Part shown: piece after piece, positions 1 to 5,767 of the stretch
How positions within the stretch are numbered: the first letter of the stretch is position 1
How the letters are laid out: each line of letters begins with the position of its first letter
Source: Bacteroidota bacterium
GTDB lineage: Bacteria; Bacteroidota; Bacteroidia; Cytophagales; Hymenobacteraceae
Assembly: GCA_023424725.1 (NCBI GenBank)
Contig: JAFADQ010000072.1
Coordinates: 1 to 6,688, forward strand
DNA length: 6,688 nt
Direction: 5' to 3'
The notes under the pieces: generated by a model
What the model saw: the letters and a program-made list of their open reading frames with translations, nothing else
Told to the model about the DNA's origin: nothing
The model's database searches: none
Made by a program: the position numbers and the translations under genes

Positions 1-569
1 AAAAACGCGCGCTGTACGAACTGGGCCGCGATATGCCGGAAGAAGCCGGCTACATCGAGATCGGGATGGACCACTTTGCATTGCCCGAAGACAGCCTGAA
101 TATTGCTTCTGAAAACGGCACTTTGCACCGCAATTTTATGGGCTACACCACCACCAACACGGGCTTGTTGCTTGGCTTGGGTTGCTCGTCTATTTCTGAT
201 ACCTGGACCGCCTTTGCGCAGAACATAAAAGACGTAACCGAATACGAAGAGGCCGTTGCGCGAGGTGAATTCCCGATCTTTAAAGGCCACGAATTAACTG
301 CTGAAGACCTGGTGATTCGCCAGCATATTCTGAATTTGATGTGCCGCATGAAAACCGATTTTACCCAAGACATTGCCACCACCTTTTTCCTGAATGTGGC
401 GAAAGACGAGCTGGCCGGTTTCGTAAAAGACGGACTGGTGAAAATAACCGACAATAAAGTAGAAATTCCGGAAGCTGGCCGCCCGTTTTTGCGTAACATT
501 TGCGCTTGTCTGGATGCCCGTTTAACCCGCAGCCAGAGCAAGGAAAGATTGTTTAGTAAGTCGATTTAA
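1..569 (+). CDS. hemN: Oxygen-independent coproporphyrinogen III oxidase, C-terminal part (5' end outside window)
   Basis: This enzyme is a radical SAM protein that decarboxylates two propionate side chains of coproporphyrinogen III to give protoporphyrinogen IX in heme synthesis without oxygen; it is cytoplasmic. The frame is open from base 3, with no start needed in the window, and the visible part is 188 residues ending in TAA at 567-569. Recognisable HemN blocks are GMDHFALP at fragment residues 21-28, the conserved LHRNFMGYTT just after it (about 41-50), and RNICACLDARL followed by an RLFSKSI tail, which matches the usual HemN C-terminus (E. coli HemN ends in a similar FSRVI). This covers the end of the catalytic barrel and the HemN C-terminal domain. 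The iron-sulfur CxxxCxxC motif lies upstream, outside the window. The gene ends with its own terminator (641-685). Its position next to ccoI and ccoS fits a role in supplying heme for low-oxygen respiration, which is inference. The fragment shows no damage. Confidence 0.95.
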   Translation, partial: KRALYELGRDMPEEAGYIEIGMDHFALPEDSLNIASENGTLHRNFMGYTTTNTGLLLGLGCSSISDTWTAFAQNIKDVTEYEEAVARGEFPIFKGHELTAEDLVIRQHILNLMCRMKTDFTQDIATTFFLNVAKDELAGFVKDGLVKITDNKVEIPEAGRPFLRNICACLDARLTRSQSKERLFSKSI

Positions 570-577
570 TTGTAACG

Positions 578-593
578 CCGCTCTTCAGAGCGG
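578..593 (+). other. Small GC-rich hairpin just after hemN
   Basis: A perfect 6-bp stem (578-583 with 588-593, CCGCTC/GAGCGG) with a TTCA loop starts nine bases after the hemN stop. It is not followed by a T run, so it is not a standard intrinsic terminator. It may protect the hemN 3' end or be incidental. The better terminator lies about 50 bases further on. Confidence 0.4.
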
Positions 594-640
594 TTCAAAA
601 GAGACAATAATTACGAATCGCTATGAAGATCGGTGTTACT

Positions 641-685
641 TACCCTGCGACGGCCATTTTTTTGGTTGTTGCAGGGTATTTTTTT
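641..685 (+). terminator. Rho-independent terminator after hemN
   Basis: An 8-bp perfect stem TACCCTGC (641-648) with GCAGGGTA (671-678) continues inward with several G-T wobble pairs to 656/663, for a stem of about 16 pairs with a T-rich loop. Seven T residues follow at 679-685. The form and position, about 70 bases after the hemN stop, fit intrinsic termination of the hemN transcript. This implies that ccoI needs its own promoter within about 690-870. Confidence 0.85.
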
Positions 686-691
686 GTCTGA

Positions 692-871
692 ACTGTGAAA
701 GAAATGATTGAATGAAAGACTATGATTTGCTGTACGATTTCATAGTCCATCATGTAATCATTCCAATCAAAGTTCAAACCCTGACATCAATCAACCCCAA
801 AACTGACTTTAATCATCCCATAAAAAACCGGCAAGCGCGAACTTTGAGGTTGAAATAAAAGCCTGAAAATC
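692..871. promoter_or_regulatory. Intergenic region expected to hold the ccoI promoter; nested inverted repeat, no clear promoter box
   Basis: This is the rest of the 302-base gap between hemN and ccoI. Two nested inverted repeats are visible: AATGATT (703-709) with AATCATT (756-762), and inside it GACTATGA (718-725) with TCATAGTC (740-747). They could be an operator or a structured leader. The only partial match to the Bacteroidetes -7 consensus TAnnTTTG is GAACTTTG at 839-846, with no good -33 partner. No full FNR-type TTGAT-N4-ATCAA palindrome was found, although isolated ATCAA half-sites occur around 766-794. The promoter is inferred from the terminator upstream rather than recognised directly. 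A 48-codon open frame (712-858) crosses the region and is treated as unproven. Confidence 0.4.
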
Positions 872-3316
872 GTGATAAAGTCAGCAACAGAAACCCACGT
901 TCACGCCGCCTGCACTCACTGCGGCGACGATTGCCCCGACCAGCCCGTTATGCTGGCCGAAAAGCCGTTTTGTTGCCAGGGTTGCAAAGCCGTGTACGAA
1001 CTCCTCGACGCCAATAATCTCTGCACCTATTATTCTATCGACGAGAAACCGGGCAACAAGATTAAAGAAGTAGACTTGCCGGGCCGTTTCGATTACCTCG
1101 ACACCGAAACTGTGCAGGCGCAACTGCTTTCTTTCCGCGACGAGAAAATGGCGCGGCTTACGTTGTACATTCCGCAAATGCACTGCAGCTCGTGCATCTG
1201 GCTTTTAGAGAATCTTCATAAGCTAAACGAAGGCGTTTCCGAGTCGCGGGTAAATTTCCTGCGCAAAGAAATCAGCATCAGCTACTTAACCGGGCAAACT
1301 TCGCTGAAAGACATTGTAAAACTGCTTACTGCTATTGGTTACGAGCCGGAAATTACACTGGCAGAATTAGGCCAGAAAAAGAAGAAGGGCATTAACCCGA
1401 TCATTTACAAAATCGGTTTGGCGGGCTTCTGTTTCGGTAACGTAATGTTGCTGGCTTTCCCGGATTATTTGTCGTTTACCGAGGCGTTGCAAAGCGAATT
1501 CGGGGCATTTTTCGGGTACCTTAGCATCGCACTTTCGTTGCCGGTTTTGTTCTATAGCGCGCAGGAATTTTACATTAACGCCTGGAACGGATTAAAGCAA
1601 AAATACATCAATCTCGATTTTCCAATCGCGCTGGGTTTAACCGCCCTGATGCTGGTGAGTTTGTACGATATTTTTTCGCACACCGGCCCCGGCTACCTCG
1701 ATAGTTTTACCGGCCTTGTGTTTTTTATGCTGATCGGCCGCTGGCTTCAGCAACGCACCTACGATTCGCTTCGGTTCGATCGTGATTTTACATCGTATTT
1801 CCCGGTTGCCGTTACGTTATTAACCAAAGAAGGCGAGAGATCTATTTCGGTGAAAGAACTGAAAAAAGGCCACCGCATTTTGGTGCGCAACCAGGAAGTG
1901 ATACCTGCCGATGCCATTTTAATGCGTGGTACAGGCCAAATAGATTACAGTTTTGTTACCGGCGAGAGCGTGCCCGTGGCCAAAGTTGCCGGCGAAGTTA
2001 TTTACGCCGGCGGCCGCCAAACCTCCGAAAGCATAGAGCTGGAAGTGGTGCGCGAGGTGTCGCAGGGCTATTTAACGCAACTCTGGAACAACCCCGCTTT
2101 TCAGAAAGAAGAAAAACAAACCCTCGAGACTTTTGCCAATAAAGTGGGCCGTTATTTTGTGGCGGCTACGCTGGTGATTGCCCTTGGCGCGGTGTTTTAT
2201 TGGGTTCCGAAAGACATGAATATGGCAGTTAGAGCCTTTACCTCGGTGCTGGTAATTGCTTGTCCGTGCGCGCTTTCGCTGGCTACGCCGTTTGCGTTGG
2301 GAAATGCCCTTTCAGTTTTTGGGCGGAATAAATTCTACCTGAAAAACTCTGCCGTAGCCGAAGTAATGGGCCGCGCCGATACCATCGTGTTCGACAAAAC
2401 CGGAACGCTAACAGAAGTAAGCAAGAGCGAAGTAAAATTTAGCGGCCGCCAACTGGGCGAATACGAAAAGCAACTCATAGCGGCGGCGGCGCGCCAATCT
2501 ACCCACCCGCTAAGCAAGCGCATTTACGACGAGTTGGGCTCCTCGCCTTTCGAAACCACGCATTACCGCGAAGCGCCGGGCAAGGGCGTAAGCGCGATTA
2601 TAGACGGTGTGCATGTAAAATTGGGCTCCACAGCCTTTGTGCAGCCTATTACCGGAAAAGAATTTTCGCACCCCACTACTACAAAAGAAACCGAAACCAG
2701 CACCGAACTGGCCTCTAAAGTTTTTGTGAGTCTGGATGGTGAAGTAGCCGGCGCATTTATTTTGCAGAACGTATACCGCGAGGGCCTGGAAGAGGTGCTG
2801 AAAGACCTGAGTGAATACTACAAACTGGCAGTGCTTTCGGGCGATAACGACACCGAGCGCGGGCGTTTGCGAAAGATCTTCGGGCCCGATGCAGAGCTGC
2901 GGTTTAAGCAATCGCCAAACGACAAACTGGAGTACATTCAGCAACTGAAAAAAGACGGCCGCACCGTACTAATGGTTGGCGACGGATTAAACGACGCGGG
3001 CGCTTTACAAACTTCCGATGCTGGCATTGCCCTCACCGACACCTTAACCAACTTCTCGCCTGCCTGCGACGCGATTCTGGACGCCACCAAGTTCCGGAAA
3101 CTGAGCACTTTCTTAACCTTTACCAAAGATAGTATTCAGATTATTCTGGCTACATTTATTTTGTCGTTCGTGTACAACGGTTTAGGGATGGGACTGGCAG
3201 TGCAAGGCAAATTTACGCCCATCGTGTCGGCTATTTTAATGCCGATAAGCACCATTACGGTAATTCTGTTTTCTACTTTAATGGTGCGGTACGCGGCCAG
3301 AAGATTGAAATTATAG
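872..3316 (+). CDS. ccoI: Copper-translocating P1B-type ATPase for cbb3 oxidase assembly (CcoI/FixI)
   Basis: This is an 814-residue inner-membrane heavy-metal pump of the CcoI/FixI type, which in other bacteria exports copper needed for maturation of cbb3 cytochrome c oxidase. The N-terminus has a cysteine-rich domain (C14, C17, C21, C34, C35, C38) typical of this subgroup, then a ferredoxin-like metal-binding domain with CSSC at 105-108. About eight membrane segments can be seen (near 176-197, 212-232, 247-265, 276-294, 427-445, 451-480, 755-776, 783-806). The actuator TGES is at 363-366, the metal-binding CPC at 464-466, the phosphorylated aspartate D508 in DKTGT, the HP motif at 545-546 and GDGLND at 703-708. 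All catalytic motifs are intact. The start is GTG at 872: the stop codon at 851 is the upstream limit, there is no in-frame ATG between, and the first internal ATG (M27) would cut off half the cysteine domain. ccoS follows 95 bases later. The specific CcoI assignment rests on the N-terminal domain and ccoS. Confidence 0.95.
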   Translation: MIKSATETHVHAACTHCGDDCPDQPVMLAEKPFCCQGCKAVYELLDANNLCTYYSIDEKPGNKIKEVDLPGRFDYLDTETVQAQLLSFRDEKMARLTLYIPQMHCSSCIWLLENLHKLNEGVSESRVNFLRKEISISYLTGQTSLKDIVKLLTAIGYEPEITLAELGQKKKKGINPIIYKIGLAGFCFGNVMLLAFPDYLSFTEALQSEFGAFFGYLSIALSLPVLFYSAQEFYINAWNGLKQKYINLDFPIALGLTALMLVSLYDIFSHTGPGYLDSFTGLVFFMLIGRWLQQRTYDSLRFDRDFTSYFPVAVTLLTKEGERSISVKELKKGHRILVRNQEVIPADAILMRGTGQIDYSFVTGESVPVAKVAGEVIYAGGRQTSESIELEVVREVSQGYLTQLWNNPAFQKEEKQTLETFANKVGRYFVAATLVIALGAVFYWVPKDMNMAVRAFTSVLVIACPCALSLATPFALGNALSVFGRNKFYLKNSAVAEVMGRADTIVFDKTGTLTEVSKSEVKFSGRQLGEYEKQLIAAAARQSTHPLSKRIYDELGSSPFETTHYREAPGKGVSAIIDGVHVKLGSTAFVQPITGKEFSHPTTTKETETSTELASKVFVSLDGEVAGAFILQNVYREGLEEVLKDLSEYYKLAVLSGDNDTERGRLRKIFGPDAELRFKQSPNDKLEYIQQLKKDGRTVLMVGDGLNDAGALQTSDAGIALTDTLTNFSPACDAILDATKFRKLSTFLTFTKDSIQIILATFILSFVYNGLGMGLAVQGKFTPIVSAILMPISTITVILFSTLMVRYAARRLKL

Positions 3317-3411
3317 ATCAAAAATATTGCTGATTGTTGGTTGTTTTTGGTTGGAGCATGAGGCCAGCTTTTACCACCAGCAATCGGCATAAAACCTTAA
3401 AACCAGAAATC

Positions 3412-3591
3412 ATGACCATTATATATTTGTTGATCGGCATTAGTATTACCGTTGCGCTTATTTTCCTGGGCAGTTTTATGTGGGCCGTAAAAAGCGGGCA
3501 GTATGAGGATGATTACACACCCTCGGTGCGCATGTTGTTTGACGATGAGCTGGAGAAGCCAAAAAAGGAGGCGCCAGAGGGGAAAGTGTAG
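3412..3591 (+). CDS. ccoS: CcoS, small membrane protein for cbb3 oxidase maturation
   Basis: This is a 59-residue protein with one N-terminal membrane helix (residues about 3-24) followed by the family signature WAVKSGQYEDDYTPSVRML (24-42) and an acidic/lysine-rich tail. CcoS is needed to place heme and copper in the cbb3 oxidase catalytic subunit in proteobacteria and usually sits beside ccoI, as here. I chose the ATG at 3412, because family members start immediately before the membrane helix. The frame is also open upstream to a TTG at 3334 and an ATG at 3358, but those would add 26 or 18 polar residues unlike any CcoS I know. Only A-rich sequence, not a Shine-Dalgarno, precedes the start. 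It is probably co-transcribed with ccoI, since no terminator is seen in the 95-base gap. Unlike many Bacteroidetes loci, ccoN does not follow. Confidence 0.93.
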   Translation: MTIIYLLIGISITVALIFLGSFMWAVKSGQYEDDYTPSVRMLFDDELEKPKKEAPEGKV

Positions 3592-3602
3592 TTTTCTGAA
3601 AC

Positions 3603-3674
3603 AGGATTTTCGGGATTGTTCGGATTTTTAGGATTTTAATTTTTCCAACTAAACTTTCTAATCCCGAAAATCCC
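3603..3674. repeat. 9-nt-period GGATTTT repeat with inverted copy
   Basis: Four tandem 9-base units of the pattern NGGATTnTN lie at 3603-3611, 3612-3620, 3621-3629 and 3630-3638. On the opposite strand two units of the same pattern occupy 3674-3666 and 3665-3657. The outer parts form a perfect 14-bp inverted repeat, 3604-3617 with 3660-3673, around a 42-base AT-rich spacer. The sequence begins 12 bases after the ccoS stop and precedes the main terminator. From memory, similar GGATTT-rich periodic inverted repeats are scattered between genes in Cytophagales genomes; that link is recollection and not a search result. Confidence 0.75.
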
Positions 3675-3678
3675 AATT

Positions 3679-3719
3679 CAAACAAAAAAGTCCGGCCAAA
3701 AGCCGGACTTTTTTGTTTG
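3679..3719. terminator. Strong, probably bidirectional terminator after ccoS
   Basis: A perfect 18-bp stem joins 3679-3696 to 3702-3719 around a 5-base CAAAA loop. Its core is GTCCGGC/GCCGGAC, flanked by six A residues on the left and six T residues on the right, so it can act as an intrinsic terminator read from either strand. It closes the ccoI-ccoS unit and separates it from the next gene. Confidence 0.92.
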
Positions 3720-3786
3720 CTTTTTTAGTGTTTTAATCTCGAATTTTCAACAGGCAAATTTCTGAGTAAACTGCCACTCAATCGGC

Positions 3787-3794
3787 TATCTTTG
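3787..3794 (+). promoter_or_regulatory. Bacteroidetes-type -7 promoter box for the GNAT/nitrilase gene
   Basis: TATCTTTG is a perfect match to the Bacteroidetes -7 consensus TAnnTTTG. The -33 element is weak: the nearest candidate is TTTCTG at 3759-3764, slightly farther away than usual. Transcription would begin near 3800, giving a 5' untranslated leader of about 45 bases. The terminator at 3679-3719 requires a promoter in this gap, which supports the call. Confidence 0.6.
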
Positions 3795-3809
3795 TAACCA
3801 AACATTATC

Positions 3810-3830
3810 AGGTTCTGTTTAATAGAACCT
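3810..3830 (+). other. 5' UTR hairpin before the GNAT/nitrilase gene
   Basis: A perfect 7-bp stem AGGTTCT (3810-3816) with AGAACCT (3824-3830) and a GTTTAAT loop ends 16 bases before the ATG at 3847. It lies in the predicted leader. It could affect translation or mRNA stability, or could be an operator. No T run follows, so it is not a terminator. Confidence 0.5.
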
Positions 3831-3846
3831 ACCCTTATTACTTAAA

Positions 3847-5400
3847 ATGGCAGAAAGAAAAAAATCCATCTCCGCGCATAAACTTTTACTCAGGCAGTTA
3901 CAGGTAGAAGATTTCGATGCGGTGAAAGGAATAATGGACCTGGTGTACTCAAATATCGGTGGATCTTGGACCAAAAAAGAGTTCCGTGCTATACTTACAA
4001 AATTCCCCGACGGGCAAATCTGCATCGAAGACAAAGGCAAAATTATAGCCGGTGCCCTATCGGTTATTGTAGATTATGCCAAGCACGGCGACAAGCACTC
4101 TTACGACGACATAACCAGCAACGGAACTTTTAAAGCGCACACCGACGAGGGCGATACTTTATATGGTATAGATGTTTTCGTGCATCCCGAATACCGTAAC
4201 CTGCGCCTCGGCCGCCGCCTGTACGATGCCCGCAAAGAGATCTGCGAAAAGCTAAACCTGCGCGCTATCATCGCCGGTGGCCGCATTCCGGGCTACCGCG
4301 AACATTCCGATAAAATGACGCCCGGCCGATATATAGAGATGGTAAAGAACAAGGAAATTTACGACCCTATTCTTACTTTCCAGCTCAGCAACGGTTTTCA
4401 CGTCCGTAAAATACTGCGCGATTACCTCCCCGACGATGCCGATTCGCGCTCTTACGCTACCCTGCTGGAGTGGATTAACGTGTATCACGAAGAAAAGGAA
4501 AAGCTGATTGGCGGGCAAAAATCTGTGGTGCGCATAGGTGTGGTGCAATGGCAAATGCGCTCTACCAAATCGGTAGAAGACATGCTGCAGCAGGTAGAGT
4601 TTTTTGTAGATACCGTAAGCTCTTATAATGCCGATATTGTAATGCTGCCGGAGTTCTTTAACGCTCCGCTGATGGCGCTGTCGCACGACCCGAGCTCTTC
4701 CGCTGCAATCCGCTCTCTTGCAGAATATACCGACCAGATCCGGGATGCGCTGATACAAATGGCATTGAGCTATAATATAAACATTATAGCCGGCAGCATG
4801 CCCGAGTATTACAAAAACAAGCTCTACAACGTATCGTACCTCTGCCGCCGCGACGGTACCTACGACAGCCAGTACAAGCTGCACGTAACCCCCGACGAAG
4901 CCAGCTACTGGGGCCTCCGTGGCGGGCACAAACTGAAGTGCTTCGATACCGACGTAGGCAAAATCGGCGTACTGATTTGCTACGACGTAGAGTTCCCGGA
5001 ATTGGCCCGAATGCAAAGCGACCTGGGTATGCAAATTCTTTTCGTGCCTTACTGGACCGACACCAAAAACGCTTACCTGCGCGTTCGCCGCTGTGCCCAG
5101 GCCCGCGCAATAGAAAATGAGTGCTACGTAGCCATTACCGGAAGCGTGGGTAACTTACCGAAGGTCGAGAACATGGATATTCAGTACTCGCAATCGGCGG
5201 TATTTTCACCTTCTGATTTCGCTTTCCCGCACGACGCTATTGTTGCAGAAGCCACACCAAATACGGAAATGACCTTGATTGCGGATTTGGATTTAGACTT
5301 GTTGAAAGATCTGAACACAGGCGGCTCTGTGCGAAATCTTCGCGACAGAAGAAGCGACTTGTATAGCTTGTCGTGGACGACTAAGGAAGACTTTACGTGA
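3847..5400 (+). CDS. Bifunctional GNAT-family N-acetyltransferase / carbon-nitrogen hydrolase
   Basis: This 517-residue soluble protein joins two enzyme domains. Residues about 12-150 are a GNAT acetyltransferase domain; the acetyl-CoA loop is at RNLRLG (117-122), where the first glycine of the usual R/QxxGxG/A motif is an arginine. Residues about 150-215 look like the extended C-terminal part of that domain. Residues about 226-510 form a nitrilase-superfamily domain with the complete Glu-Lys-Cys triad: E269 in MLPEFFN, K344 in QYKLHVTPDE and C378 in LICYDVEFPE. Nitrilase-family enzymes split or transfer amide or nitrile C-N bonds through a cysteine thioester. The same fusion is known as an uncharacterised family in Bacteroidetes and some other bacteria; its substrate is unknown to me. 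The ATG at 3847 is chosen because it lies just after the promoter and leader, and the GNAT fold begins soon after. The gene stands alone between two terminators. Confidence 0.93.
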   Translation: MAERKKSISAHKLLLRQLQVEDFDAVKGIMDLVYSNIGGSWTKKEFRAILTKFPDGQICIEDKGKIIAGALSVIVDYAKHGDKHSYDDITSNGTFKAHTDEGDTLYGIDVFVHPEYRNLRLGRRLYDARKEICEKLNLRAIIAGGRIPGYREHSDKMTPGRYIEMVKNKEIYDPILTFQLSNGFHVRKILRDYLPDDADSRSYATLLEWINVYHEEKEKLIGGQKSVVRIGVVQWQMRSTKSVEDMLQQVEFFVDTVSSYNADIVMLPEFFNAPLMALSHDPSSSAAIRSLAEYTDQIRDALIQMALSYNINIIAGSMPEYYKNKLYNVSYLCRRDGTYDSQYKLHVTPDEASYWGLRGGHKLKCFDTDVGKIGVLICYDVEFPELARMQSDLGMQILFVPYWTDTKNAYLRVRRCAQARAIENECYVAITGSVGNLPKVENMDIQYSQSAVFSPSDFAFPHDAIVAEATPNTEMTLIADLDLDLLKDLNTGGSVRNLRDRRSDLYSLSWTTKEDFT

Positions 5401-5429
5401 TGAAGATTTGATTGATTTGTTTATTAGCG

Positions 5430-5454
5430 ATGGCATTCCTTTTTGGGATGCCAT
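5430..5454 (+). terminator. Probable terminator after the GNAT/nitrilase gene
   Basis: A 10-bp stem with one G-T wobble pairs 5430-5439 (ATGGCATTCC) with 5445-5454 (GGGATGCCAT) across a T5 loop, 29 bases after the stop codon. The downstream tract (TATTTATA) is T/A-rich but not a clean T run, so termination efficiency is uncertain. Confidence 0.65.
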
Positions 5455-5476
5455 TATTTATAGGAAATGATTATTT

Positions 5477-5632
5477 ATGGAATTGGAGAAAATTGAAACC
5501 GAAGAAAATTACCAAAAAGCACTTCAACGATTTGAAGTAATTTTTGATGCCAAACCAGATACGTTTGAAGCTATTGAACTTGATAGGTTAGCAGATTTAA
5601 TTGTAGCCTATGAGAATCAATTCAATCTATAA
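5477..5632 (+). CDS. Short HigA-antitoxin-like N-terminal fragment, lacking the DNA-binding domain
   Basis: This is a 51-residue open frame, ATG at 5477 to TAA at 5630-5632. The product resembles the N-terminal segment of HigA-type antitoxins (the COG5499 kind), which commonly begin with a TEEDYxxAL motif, then a FDAxPGTPEGDELxxL stretch, then a short helix before an HYPI motif. Here the equivalents are ETEENYQKALQRF (7-19), IFDAKPDTFEAIELDRL (22-38) and IVAYENQF (42-49). The stop falls just where HYPI and then the helix-turn-helix DNA-binding domain would begin. The 135 bases downstream contain no continuation that I could find in any forward frame. No HigB-like toxin gene lies next to it. 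It is therefore a decayed antitoxin remnant or a small stand-alone protein; its low GC resembles the next gene. The reading frame is clear, while the family link rests on a short match from memory. Confidence 0.55.
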   Translation: MELEKIETEENYQKALQRFEVIFDAKPDTFEAIELDRLADLIVAYENQFNL

Positions 5633-5645
5633 CTTCACACTTTCC

Positions 5646-5669
5646 CCGGTCTGTGCCTTCACAGAACGG
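5646..5669. repeat. Hairpin in the intergenic stretch, possible REP-like element
   Basis: TCTGTG (5650-5655) pairs with CACAGA (5660-5665) around a CCTT loop, and CCG/CGG (5646-5648 with 5667-5669) extends the stem past a single G-A mismatch. It is the only GC-rich patch in an otherwise AT-rich gap (about 5641-5692). It lies 13 bases after the HigA-like fragment. It may be a REP-like repeat or the end of a mobile element; no second copy is present in this window. Confidence 0.45.
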
Positions 5670-5700
5670 AAGCAGGTGGTCAATGCTACTCAGCAATTAA

Positions 5701-5721
5701 TAATATAATAATATTATATTA
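5701..5721. repeat. Perfect AT-only palindrome
   Basis: TAATATAATA (5701-5710) and TATTATATTA (5712-5721) form a perfect 10-bp inverted repeat around a single central A. The surrounding bases 5695-5735 are almost entirely A and T. It lies 46 bases before the next start codon, so it may be an operator or part of the upstream promoter. A weak -7-like TATATTGG is at 5731-5738. Confidence 0.6.
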
Positions 5722-5767
5722 AAATAATTTTATATTGGAGATAATTTAAAACTTGTAATTGATAATT

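Noticed and set aside
623..691. 22-codon frame encoding a hydrophobic peptide right after hemN
   Set aside because: Its phenylalanine and valine codons come from the T-rich loop and tail of the terminator hairpin at 641-685, so the peptide is most likely a by-product of that structure.
757..770. Possible FNR-type binding site upstream of ccoI
   Set aside because: Only one half-site (ATCAA) is good; the other half matches TTGAT at three of five bases, too weak to call.
2510..2944. 144-codon minus-strand frame opposite the ATPase gene
   Set aside because: It is antisense to the conserved nucleotide-binding part of CcoI and has no recognisable family features.
3334..3411. Upstream extension of ccoS to TTG 3334 or ATG 3358
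   Set aside because: It would place 18-26 polar residues ahead of the membrane helix, unlike known CcoS proteins; the ATG at 3412 gives the normal length and N-terminus.
4252..5034. 260-codon open frame on the minus strand inside the GNAT/nitrilase gene
   Set aside because: It lies wholly opposite a well-supported gene with an intact catalytic triad; its product has no recognisable motif and fits a codon-bias shadow.
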